Position numbers and translations under genes: made by a program | Shown here: piece by piece, positions 16,386 through 24,703 of the stretch | Layout: each line of letters starts with the position of its first letter | Numbering within the stretch: position 1 is the stretch's first letter | NCBI GenBank assembly: GCA_012719075.1 | Contig: JAAYBB010000045.1 | Coordinates: 1-64,000 of the forward strand | Length of the DNA: 64,000 nucleotides | Direction of reading: 5' to 3' | From: Clostridiales bacterium | Lineage (GTDB): Bacteria > Bacillota > Clostridia > Oscillospirales > Feifaniaceae | Notes under the pieces: model-generated | Told to the model about the DNA's origin: nothing | What the model saw: only the letters and a program-made list of their open reading frames with translations | Databases searched by the model: none

Positions 16386-19300
16386 ATGAGCATGCAAAAC
16401 ACCCCTCAAAAGCCGGCCGCAGGGCGGCTTTTGCCCCTGCTGACCGCGCTGGCCATGCTGCTCTGCACGCCGCCGCTGGCCTCGGGCGCGCAGGGCGCGC
16501 GCATCGGCGAGACCCGCTACGGCACCACCCGCGAAATCGCGCCCGAGACCGATCTCGTGGTCGAGGTGCTGCAGGCGGGCGACGCCCGCCAGGCGGTCCA
16601 GTACATCCACTACCGGCCGGGCGGCGCGGTGCGCCCCGCGGTGGTCTACGGCAATCGGCTCTACGGGCGCTCGACCGCCGCCAAGCTCAGCGGCCTGCAA
16701 AACGAGAGCGGCCACCACGCCATGGCCGTCCTCAACGGCGACTTCTTCTCGAGCACCACCGGCCTGCCGCTGGGCATCGTCATCACCGAGGGCATCCTGC
16801 GCAGCAGCGGACAGGGGCAAAACGCCGTCGGCTTTTTCGAGGACGGCTCGGCCGTGATCGGCCTGCCGACGCTGGACATGGCGCTCTGCTCCCCCGCGGG
16901 CGACCTGCCCGACATCACGGTGCACCACCTCAACAAGCTGCGCACGGCGGCGGGCGGCGTCTACCTGCTGACCGGCGACTTCTCCGAGCAGACCCGCAAC
17001 AGCCGGCCGGGCAAAGACGTGATCCTGCGGGTGCTCGAGGGGGCCCCGCGCATCGGCCCCGAGGCCTCGGTGCAGCTGCAGGTGGAGGACATCATCGAGA
17101 CCGACATCTCGATGGCCATCCCCGAGGGCACGATGGTGCTGACGGCCGACGCCGACAGCGCCTTTTCGCACCTGCTCGAGCCCCTGTCGGTCGGCGACCT
17201 GCTGGAGCTGACCATCCGGCCGCAGGACGACCGCTGGAGCCGGGTGACCGAGGCGGTGGGCGCCGGCGACCTGCTGGTCGAGGAGGGCCGGCCGGCCACC
17301 TTCTTCAGCGACACCGCCATCGCCGGCACCAACCCGCGCACCGCCTTCGGCATCAGGGCCGACGGCAGCCTGATCTTCTACACGCTCGACGGGCGCAGGG
17401 CCTCCCACAGCGCCGGCGCCACGCTGGCCGCGCTCGCGGACGAGCTGGCCGCGCTGGGCTGCGAGACCGCCGTCAACCTCGACGGCGGCGGCTCCACCAC
17501 GCTGCTCGCACAGGCCCCCGGCACCCCCGAGGCCACGCTGGTCAACCGGCCGTCGGACGGCAGCCTGCGCAGCTGCGCCAACTTCATCATGCTGGTCAAC
17601 ACCGCTGCACCCGGCCAGGCGGCCGAGCGGCTGCACATCTCTCCCTACGACGCGCTGGTGCTGACCGGCGCGAGCATCCCGCTCTCGGCCACCGCCACCG
17701 ACCGCAACTACCACACGCTGGCGGTGCCCGCCGGCCTCTCCTTTTCGGTGGAGGGGGGCCAAGTGGACGGCGCCGGCCGCATGCGGGCGCCGGACAGCGC
17801 CGGCGAGGCCCTGATCCGGGTCGAGGGCGGCGGCGCCTTTGGCGAGGCGCCGGTCCGCTTCATTGAGACGCCCGACGCCCTCGATCTGCTGCTGCCCTCG
17901 GGCGAGGCCGTGTCGGCCATCCACCTGGCCAAGGGCGAGACCCTGCAGCTGACCCCCTACGCCACCTTCGGCGGCCGGGAGGTGCTGCTGTCAAACGACG
18001 CACTGCACTGGTCGGTCGAGGGCGCGGCCGCCACCGTCTCGGAGACGGGGCTGCTGACCGCGTCGGACAGCTCGGGCACCACCGGCGAGCTGTGCGTCTC
18101 GGCCGGGGCGCTGCAGCTGCAGATCCCGCTGCAAAACGGCGAGAGCGCCTACCAGGTCGAGGACTTTGAGGCCTTCGACAACGCCTTTGTCCGGGAGGCG
18201 GCGCCCGATGCACCGGAGGCCGAGCCAGTCTCCTCCGGCCCCGCGACCGACCTGAACGAGGTGCGCTGCGGCGCGGCCGCGCTGGCCGTGCAGTACGAGA
18301 CGACCTCGGACGCCGACGGGCTGCCGCTGCCGGTTGTGCTGGCGGCCAGGGAGCCCTACGCGCTCCGGAACGCGCCCGACTTCCTGCACCTCTTTGTGTC
18401 GCGGGACGCCCCCGACCTGTTGCTGCGCTTTGCCGACGCGCAGGGCGCAGAGCTGACCTCCCCGGTGGTCCGCGCCGAGGGCGAGGACCGGCTGCTGCCG
18501 GCCACGGCGCTGCGCCCGCAGGGCGCGGTGTCGCTGACCGGGGTGGTCATCGCCCCGACCGCCGAACAGCCGCTCTCGGGCCGCTTTGTGTTGGATCAGA
18601 TCACGGCCGGATTCGGGGAGCCCGCATCCGACCTGACACCGCCCGAGGTGGGCTACTTTGAGGCGCAGGAGCGCTTCCTGCCGGCCGCCGGCGAAGAGCA
18701 TCCGCTGCCCGACGGCTACGACCTCTCGGCCACCGTGGCCGACGACACCGGCGCGCCGGTCGAGGCCCTCACGCTGACGCTGGACGGGCAGCCCATCCCC
18801 TTTGACTACCGCCGCGCCACGCTGCGGCTGACCGCCCTCCTCCCGCAGCCCGAACCCGGGCTGCACCGACTGACCATTCTGGCCCGCGACGCCTTTGGCA
18901 ACCTCGGGCGCGGCACGCTGGAGCTGTGGGTCGAGGCGCAGGAAGGGGCCGAGCCCCGCTTTGCCGACCTGCAGGGCCACTGGGCCGAGGACTACGTCGC
19001 CTACCTCGCCGACAAGCACATCGTCGAGGGCGAGTCGGCCGAGGGCGGCCTCTTCCACTACCACCCCGACCGCAGCCTGACCCGGGCCGAGTTCTGCACC
19101 ATCCTGACCCGCTACCTCGGCCTCGACACCGACCTGTACGCGCAGACCGCGCTGCCCTTTGAGGACGGCGGGCAGATTGCCGACTGGGCCCTGCCCTACA
19201 TCCGGGCAATCTACGCCAGGGGGCTGATCAACGGGCGGGACCTCGGCGGCGGCCACGTGGCCTTCGACCCGGCCGCCCCCATCACGCGCGCCGAGATGAT

Positions 19301-19508
19301 GACCATCCTCGGCAAGACGCTGCCCAAGGGCTATCCGCAGCCGGCGCTGGCCTTCACCGACGGCGAGCAGGTGCCGGCCTGGGCGGCCCCCTATGTCAGC
19401 CTGCTGACCGGCATCGGCATCGTGGGCGGCTACCCCGACGGCAGCATCGGCGCCTCGGGGCTGGTGCTGCGCAGCGAGGCGGCCAAGGTGCTGGCCTGCA
19501 CGTATTAG
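16386..19508 (+). CDS. Secreted S-layer-anchored protein with a phosphodiester glycosidase (NAGPA) domain
   Basis: This 1040-residue protein has a signal peptide (about residues 1-36, hydrophobic core LLPLLTALAMLLC). A NAGPA-type domain follows (about 60-390), with LNGDFFSS, NPRTAFGIRADGS and NLDGGGSTTLLAQ as conserved blocks. The middle (about 400-840) is a series of beta-sandwich-like segments resembling bacterial Ig-type repeats. Three SLH repeats end the protein, starting near FADLQGHWAEDYV, FEDGGQIADWALPYI and FTDGEQVPAWAAPYV; these bind secondary cell-wall polymer. NAGPA homologues cleave sugar phosphodiesters or act in exopolysaccharide and cell-wall glycan metabolism. No obvious operon partners are present. 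The enzyme activity is inferred. Confidence 0.85.
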   Translation: MSMQNTPQKPAAGRLLPLLTALAMLLCTPPLASGAQGARIGETRYGTTREIAPETDLVVEVLQAGDARQAVQYIHYRPGGAVRPAVVYGNRLYGRSTAAKLSGLQNESGHHAMAVLNGDFFSSTTGLPLGIVITEGILRSSGQGQNAVGFFEDGSAVIGLPTLDMALCSPAGDLPDITVHHLNKLRTAAGGVYLLTGDFSEQTRNSRPGKDVILRVLEGAPRIGPEASVQLQVEDIIETDISMAIPEGTMVLTADADSAFSHLLEPLSVGDLLELTIRPQDDRWSRVTEAVGAGDLLVEEGRPATFFSDTAIAGTNPRTAFGIRADGSLIFYTLDGRRASHSAGATLAALADELAALGCETAVNLDGGGSTTLLAQAPGTPEATLVNRPSDGSLRSCANFIMLVNTAAPGQAAERLHISPYDALVLTGASIPLSATATDRNYHTLAVPAGLSFSVEGGQVDGAGRMRAPDSAGEALIRVEGGGAFGEAPVRFIETPDALDLLLPSGEAVSAIHLAKGETLQLTPYATFGGREVLLSNDALHWSVEGAAATVSETGLLTASDSSGTTGELCVSAGALQLQIPLQNGESAYQVEDFEAFDNAFVREAAPDAPEAEPVSSGPATDLNEVRCGAAALAVQYETTSDADGLPLPVVLAAREPYALRNAPDFLHLFVSRDAPDLLLRFADAQGAELTSPVVRAEGEDRLLPATALRPQGAVSLTGVVIAPTAEQPLSGRFVLDQITAGFGEPASDLTPPEVGYFEAQERFLPAAGEEHPLPDGYDLSATVADDTGAPVEALTLTLDGQPIPFDYRRATLRLTALLPQPEPGLHRLTILARDAFGNLGRGTLELWVEAQEGAEPRFADLQGHWAEDYVAYLADKHIVEGESAEGGLFHYHPDRSLTRAEFCTILTRYLGLDTDLYAQTALPFEDGGQIADWALPYIRAIYARGLINGRDLGGGHVAFDPAAPITRAEMMTILGKTLPKGYPQPALAFTDGEQVPAWAAPYVSLLTGIGIVGGYPDGSIGASGLVLRSEAAKVLACTY

Positions 19509-20172
19509 CGGTCTGTCCGTTCGCGAGGACTTTTGCGGGTGCTCGCCCCATGGGGCGAGCACCCGCTTTGTCGGTGGCCCCTTGGGCGTGCCCGGGATGA
19601 GTATCGGCTCGACCGACAGGCCCTTGAGTTGGGCGGGCCACCCGAGGCTGACGTCCGGCTTGCCCGATGGCCCCCAAGGATGGGCCGGCACCAGATAAAG
19701 CGTCGCCTTACTCGCCGTTTTTCCCTGGATGCGCGGCTTGCGCCGCGACACCCCCAGCAAACGGGCCAAGGCTTTGGCCCAAATGGGCACCCGCCACAGG
19801 GCGGGATGCCCTGTCGGTGCCGCTCAAATAAGCGCGCTTATTTGAGCGACGGCTTCACGGACCCCCGGCGCCGCCAACGTACAACAGGCCCCAAGGAGCC
19901 TTGGGGCCTGTTGCTATTGACAGAGAAACGCGTGGAAAAATCAGTTGTCTGAGCACCCGAAGGGTGCGGGTCCTGATTTTTCCACGCGTCTCCATCCGAT
20001 CCGCTTCGCGTCTGGAAGTGGGGACGTGCCGCCCGGGGCAGGCCCCTTGCGCATGGGCCCCTACCCAAATAAAACTGGATTTGTCGCTCCTATTGAGCGG
20101 CAAGACCTGCTCCGGGGACTATCCGACGGCGCATGCGCCCTTCCCGGAACCCCCGGGGCCCCGACCCCTGTC
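19509..20172. repeat. Cluster of long palindromes between convergent genes (modular element, locus 1)
   Basis: This 664-bp gap contains no gene but a chain of hairpins. They are 19535-19566 (15-bp arms, AT between them), GGTGGCCC/GGGCCACC (19573-19580/19635-19642), CGCGGC/GCCGCG (19732-19747), GGGCCAA/TTGGCCC (19763-19780), CAGGGC/GCCCTG (19797-19813), a perfect 28-bp palindrome (19821-19848), 14-bp arms at 19883-19912, and 17-bp arms at 19928-19944/19973-19989 enclosing a smaller hairpin. The first, close to the upstream stop and followed by TTTGT, could act as terminator. The section 19725-19850 is homologous to 44560-44690. Confidence 0.85.
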
Positions 20173-21642
20173 TTACGGGGTTCCGGCCCCCGACTGCTCC
20201 AGCATGGCCTGCTTGGTCTCCCAGAGCTTTCTCGACAGGTCGACATAGTAGCGGTGGGGGTTTTCAAAGCGCTTGACCTCGTCCCAGAGCGTGTCCTGCG
20301 AGGCGGCGCAGTGGGCGCGGATCTCCTCGAGCGCCGGCAGGTCGTAGCACAGCTTCCCCCGCTTGAAAACCTGCACCAACAGCTCCCTGGCCTCGAAGTT
20401 GGAGACCCGCTTTCTCTTCCAGGGGTACTCGGGGTCAAACAGCAGATAGGGCTTTTTGTCGTTGATGCGCTCGTCGTGGACGCAGAGCACGTCGGCGATG
20501 GCCTTGCCGTTGCGCCGGTCAAACAGCCGGTAGGGGCGCTTGAAGTGGGGGGTGGTGATCTTGCTCACGTTTTCGCTCACCTTGATCTTGGGGATGATCT
20601 CGCCCTCCTCCTCCACGGCCACCAGCTTGTACACGCCGCCCAGCACCGGCTCGTTTCGGGCCGTGATCAGGCGCTCGCCCACGCCGAAGTTGTCCACCGC
20701 GGCGCCCTGCAGGATGGTGTCCCTGATGATGTACTCGTCGAGCGAGTTGGAGGCCGTGATTTTGCAGTCGTTGAGCCCGGCCTCGTCCAGCATCCGGCGC
20801 GCCTGCTTGGAGAGGTAGGCGATGTCGCCCGAGTCGATGCGGATGCCCTTTGGGCGAAAGCCCCGCGGCAGGACCTCCTCCTGAAAGGCGCGGATGGCGT
20901 TGGGCAGGCCGCTCTCGAGCACGTTGTAGGTGTCCACCAGCAGTGTGGCGCTGTCTGGGTACTGGCGGGCGTAGGTGCGAAAGGCCTCGAGCTCCGAGTC
21001 GAACATCTGGACCCAGGCGTGGGACATGGTGCCCAGCGCCGGCACGCCGAACAGCTTCTCGGCCAGCGTGCAGGCCGAGCCGATGCAGCCCGCGATATAG
21101 GCCGCCCTGGCCCCGTAGATGGCGCTGGAATAGCCCTGCGCCCGCCGCGAGCCAAACTCCATGACCGTGCGCCCCCCGGCCGCGCGCACGATGCGGCTGG
21201 CCTTGGTGGCGATCAGCGTCTGGTGGTTGATGGTCAGCAGCAGCATGGTCTCGAGCAGGTGGGTCTGGATGGCCGGCCCGCGCACCGTCACGAGCGGCTC
21301 GTTCGGGAAGACCGCGGTCCCCTCCGGCACCGCCCACACGTCGCAGCAAAAGCGAAAGTCGGCCAGGTAGCGCAAAAAGCCCTCGTCAAAAATGCCCTTG
21401 GCGCGCAAAAAGGCGATGTCCTGCTCGGTGAAGCGCAGCGCCTGCAGGTAGCGGACCGCCTGCTCCAGCCCCGCGGCGATGCAGTAGCCCCCCTTTTCGG
21501 GCAGCGAGCGGAAGTAGAGATCAAAATAGGTGATGCGCTCCCCGAGCCCGTTTGCATAGTAGGCGTTGCCCATCGTCAGCTCGTAGAAGTCGCACAGCAG
21601 ACTCAGGTTGAGATCGGGGTGTTCCTCGTTTGGCACAGCCAT
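20173..21642 (-). CDS. pncB: Nicotinate phosphoribosyltransferase
   Basis: This 489-residue enzyme converts nicotinate and PRPP to nicotinate mononucleotide in NAD salvage. The N-terminus carries LLCDFYELTMGNAYYANGL, typical of NAPRTases, followed by TYFDLYFRSLPEKGGYCIAAGLEQ. GTMSHAWVQMF, containing the conserved active-site histidine, and RIDSGDIAYLSKQAR are further family segments. Length is normal. The ATG at 21642 follows GGGAGG; a start six codons earlier lacks one. The gene converges on the SLH-protein gene and is followed by a palindrome cluster. Confidence 0.92.
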   Translation of the reverse strand: MAVPNEEHPDLNLSLLCDFYELTMGNAYYANGLGERITYFDLYFRSLPEKGGYCIAAGLEQAVRYLQALRFTEQDIAFLRAKGIFDEGFLRYLADFRFCCDVWAVPEGTAVFPNEPLVTVRGPAIQTHLLETMLLLTINHQTLIATKASRIVRAAGGRTVMEFGSRRAQGYSSAIYGARAAYIAGCIGSACTLAEKLFGVPALGTMSHAWVQMFDSELEAFRTYARQYPDSATLLVDTYNVLESGLPNAIRAFQEEVLPRGFRPKGIRIDSGDIAYLSKQARRMLDEAGLNDCKITASNSLDEYIIRDTILQGAAVDNFGVGERLITARNEPVLGGVYKLVAVEEEGEIIPKIKVSENVSKITTPHFKRPYRLFDRRNGKAIADVLCVHDERINDKKPYLLFDPEYPWKRKRVSNFEARELLVQVFKRGKLCYDLPALEEIRAHCAASQDTLWDEVKRFENPHRYYVDLSRKLWETKQAMLEQSGAGTP

Positions 21643-21714
21643 GACGCGTAATCCTCCCAAAGTGGAGGCGCCGCCAGGGCGGCGCTCCCGTGGTTTTATT
21701 GTTGTCCTTTGCTT

Positions 21715-23301
21715 CTATTCAGGCAGCAGCGTGAGGTAGACGCCGCCGCCAAAGCGCTCAATCGATGCGGCCATGCGGCCGGCCGGGTCAAAAAAGGCGT
21801 CGCGCTCGCGGTCGTAGGTCACCGGGACCGCCTGCGAGAGGTCCCGCATCAGCAAAAAGGCGTCGTAGGCCTGCAGGTCGGTGTATTCGCCGTAGATGGC
21901 CCCCTGCCGCAGCGGCGTCACGTAGGGGACCCCGAGGTCCCGGCAGTGCGCCCGCAGCGCGCCGGTCAGCGCCCAGCGGCTCTCGGTCACGCCGTGCAGG
22001 TGCTCGTGCCACTCGTAGTTCTGGTCGGCCAGGTAGGTGGGCATCAGGCCCAGCACCCCCACCTGCCCCGCGCCCGCAACCTGCGGCAACGCCGCGGCGA
22101 TGGCCGCCACGGCCTGCGCGTCGTCTCGCGCGGTCTGCCGGTAGTCGCTGATCTCCGAGAGCGAGGCGGTCAAAAAGAGCAGCGCCACCAGCGCCGTGCC
22201 GCATCGCCTTGCCGGTTCGGCCGGCAGCAGGCGCAGCGCCGCGTCGCCCAGCAGCGCCAGCCCCGGCAGGCAGCAGCCCAGCGCGCGCAGCCCCACCCAG
22301 GGGTTTTGCACCACCAGAAAGGGGGCCATCGGCGCCAGCGTCAGCAGCAGCGCCGCGGGGAGCAGCGCGAACCCGGGCCGCTGTGGCGGACGGCCGCCCA
22401 GCAGGGCCAGTATCAGCAGCGGCACGGCCAGCAGCGGATAGAGCGGGTGGCGCCCCAGCAGGGGCAGCCCGCGCAGAAGGCCGCGCAGCGTCAGCAGCGG
22501 CACGGCTTTGAAGACCTGCCCCACCTGCCGCAGCAGCTCGGGCAGAAAGACCGAAAAGTAGGCCTGCCGGTCGGCACCGATCGGCAGGTAGAGGGCCCCG
22601 CGGCCGCCGTACAGAGCGCTGGGCCCCATCGCGGCGCAGAAGGCGCCGTACAGCGCATAGCAGGCGATCGGCAGCGCGACCGACAGCAGCCGCCCGGACC
22701 GCCGCTCCCCCCAAAACAGGCCGATCAGCGCCATCAGCGCGGCGGCCAGCACAAAGCACTGCTCGTAAAACCCCAGCGTGAGCAGGCAGCAGAGCGCCGC
22801 CGGCGCCAGCAGCCAGGGGCGCCTGCGCTCACCCTGCAGCGCGTGCAGCGTCAGCCACCCGCAGAGACCGGCCAGCAGCAGGCCGGGCAGGATGCGCGTG
22901 GAGGCCGAGAGCCAGTAAGTGGCCTCGAGGTTGGCCGGCAGCAGCAGGTAGATCAGCGCAAAGGCCCGGCCGGTGCCGAACAGCGCCTCAAACAGCCTGG
23001 CAAACACATAGGCCGACAGCGTGAACAGGCCGGCCGTCAGCAGCGTCGCGAGGTGCAGCCTTGGCCAGAAGCGAGACCAGAGGGCGATGTCCAGCAGCCC
23101 GGCCAGCGGTCTGGCCGCCAGCAGCCCGAGCCGCGAGACGGCATCGCCGAGGCCGCCCATGAGGTTGGCGTAGTTGAAGTACTGGATCGAGTCGTCCAGC
23201 AGCGGCTCATAGCGGGGGCCACAGGCCCAAAACCGCAGCAGCGCCAGGCCGAACAGGGCCGGCCAGTACAGCTGCGGAATGCGCGTTCGCCGTCCGTTCA
23301 A
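21715..23301 (-). CDS. Polytopic membrane protein, possible GT-C-type glycosyltransferase
   Basis: This 528-residue protein is almost entirely hydrophobic, with about a dozen predicted membrane helices. A short acidic motif, LLDDSIQYFNY, follows the first helix, where GT-C glycosyltransferases carry catalytic acidic residues. Segments YWLSASTRILPGLLLAGL and LGFYEQCF resemble those of uncharacterised GtrII-like or YfhO-like proteins. A soluble C-terminal region of about 130 residues lies outside the last helices. The probable start is TTG 23301 behind AAGGGG. It lies downstream of CRISPR array 2 and upstream of pncB. I do not recognise a specific family, and the transferase role is a guess from topology. 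Confidence 0.5.
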   Translation of the reverse strand: MNGRRTRIPQLYWPALFGLALLRFWACGPRYEPLLDDSIQYFNYANLMGGLGDAVSRLGLLAARPLAGLLDIALWSRFWPRLHLATLLTAGLFTLSAYVFARLFEALFGTGRAFALIYLLLPANLEATYWLSASTRILPGLLLAGLCGWLTLHALQGERRRPWLLAPAALCCLLTLGFYEQCFVLAAALMALIGLFWGERRSGRLLSVALPIACYALYGAFCAAMGPSALYGGRGALYLPIGADRQAYFSVFLPELLRQVGQVFKAVPLLTLRGLLRGLPLLGRHPLYPLLAVPLLILALLGGRPPQRPGFALLPAALLLTLAPMAPFLVVQNPWVGLRALGCCLPGLALLGDAALRLLPAEPARRCGTALVALLFLTASLSEISDYRQTARDDAQAVAAIAAALPQVAGAGQVGVLGLMPTYLADQNYEWHEHLHGVTESRWALTGALRAHCRDLGVPYVTPLRQGAIYGEYTDLQAYDAFLLMRDLSQAVPVTYDRERDAFFDPAGRMAASIERFGGGVYLTLLPE

Positions 23302-23392
23302 GCTCTGTGGTCACCCCTTCGCTTTGGCGCAAATCCAGCTTATCATACCGCACGCAGGCCAAAAAGGCAAGGCGGGGGATGGGTCCGGGGGT

Positions 23393-23422
23393 CGCCCCCA
23401 CCCAGGTACAGGGGTGGGGGCG
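23393..23422. repeat. Isolated palindrome upstream of CRISPR array 2
   Basis: CGCCCCCACCC and GGGTGGGGGCG form an 11-bp perfect stem with an eight-base loop. It sits between the membrane-protein gene and the CRISPR array. It has no T-run and no known role. Confidence 0.5.
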
Positions 23423-23482
23423 GTACAGAACGTGCCTGGTGTTACCGCATCGGGTAGCCGGTCTGCGCTGTCCGCAGGCCCA

Positions 23483-23786
23483 GTTTCCATCCTCGCATCC
23501 CGCGTGGGGTGCGACCGCTGCATGGATGGCAGCACGTGCCCGTATATACCGTTTCAATTCGCGCATCCCGCGTAGGGTACGACACGGCATAGATGGATGT
23601 CTTGCCGGCCGTAGTGGATTTCAATCCACGCACCCCGCGTGGGGTGCGACGCGGGCGTCCTCTCCGGGGCCATCGCGAGAAAGTTATTTCAATCCGCGCA
23701 CCCCGCATGGGGTGCGACCCGAACCCAGACAAACAGCGTCAGCGTCTGCCGTGCCCTCAATCTCCGCCCCTGTGAGGCGGGGGAGC
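23483..23786 (-). CRISPR. Second small CRISPR array with I-C-like repeats
   Basis: Four clear 33-bp repeats start at 23483, 23551, 23618 and 23686, with three unique spacers of 34-35 bp. A degenerate fifth unit starts at 23754, again 68 bp on. The repeats begin (A/G)TTTCAATCC or close variants and end in GCGAC or a variant. Stems read GCATCCC/GGGGTGC and GCACCCC/GGGGTGC. The orientation is the same as array 1, 9 kb away. No cas gene is present, so any processing and interference proteins must be encoded elsewhere or be lost. Confidence 0.82.
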
Positions 23787-23928
23787 TGCGCCGGCCGCGC
23801 GGCGGACAGGGGCAAGCCTCACGGAAGTATATTTATGCATGCATAGCTTCGGCTGCCCCACCCCCCTATCGAACAGGAATCGGCCCCGCAAAGGCGCCGC
23901 CGGCCTTGCAGACGAAAATCCCACCCGC

Positions 23929-24594
23929 CTACCCCAGTCCAAAGTGTGCGGCCAGCGCCGCAAGGGCCTCCTCGCGGGTGTCGGCTGCGGCATCCTCTCT
24001 GACCAGCGTAAAAAAGCCGCTGTTCTTCCAGCCGTCATAGACGTCCTGGCTGTTGACGGCGGCCAGGCAGGCCCTGAAATTCCGCATGGTCTTTTCGGGG
24101 TCCTTGGCCCGCCGGATCTGCGCGAGCAAAAACTGCTTGTCGGAGTCCTCGCGCTCGAAAAAACAGTCCACCGACATCGCCTGCGGCGAGAGCAGAATGG
24201 CGACCTGGCGATACCCCGCGATCTCCCGCAGCAGGTCGGCGGGGAGATTGGTGTCGACGATCACCTTCTGATGGGCCGAGAGGCGGATCAGCTCCGCGAC
24301 CTCAAAGCCGGCCATCTCGCGCGAGGTGCCCTCGATCCAGGCGGCATAGGCCTCGGGCGTCCTGTTCAGGAAGGCCTGCCAGTCGCCATGGGTCTTGAAA
24401 TAGGTCATGTTCGGCTGCTCTTCCGGCGTCGCGACCTGCATAAACGCATCGGCACCGTAGTTTTCCCCGCAGTGCAGCAGGCCATACCGCTCGGCCAGCA
24501 GCGCACACATGGTGGACTTCCCGGCGTAGGCGGTGCCGTTGATGAAGTACACGTTTTTCAAATAGTGCCTGAGGATGTTGCCCCTGATCTCCAC
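23929..24594 (-). CDS. P-loop kinase-like ATPase
   Basis: This 221-residue protein has an N-terminal Walker A motif in NVYFINGTAYAGKSTMCALLAERYG, typical of small-molecule and nucleotide kinases of the AAA_18/cytidylate-kinase-like type. VIVDTNLPADLL is a possible Walker B region. No lid domain matching a known kinase is evident. A GTG at 24594 is the likely start, behind AAGGGGAG; longer readings overlap the upstream gene without a binding site. It follows an M20 amidohydrolase gene in the same direction, with a 109-bp gap. The substrate is unknown. Confidence 0.65.
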   Translation of the reverse strand: MEIRGNILRHYLKNVYFINGTAYAGKSTMCALLAERYGLLHCGENYGADAFMQVATPEEQPNMTYFKTHGDWQAFLNRTPEAYAAWIEGTSREMAGFEVAELIRLSAHQKVIVDTNLPADLLREIAGYRQVAILLSPQAMSVDCFFEREDSDKQFLLAQIRRAKDPEKTMRNFRACLAAVNSQDVYDGWKNSGFFTLVREDAAADTREEALAALAAHFGLG

Positions 24595-24703
24595 CGCGTG
24601 ACTCCCCTTCTCTGTTCCCAACCTCAAAAGCTGCCGCCGCCCTTTTGAGCATCGCCGCAGCACGCCGCTGCCCGAAAACCCGCCGGGTGCCGCTACGCCT
24701 TCG

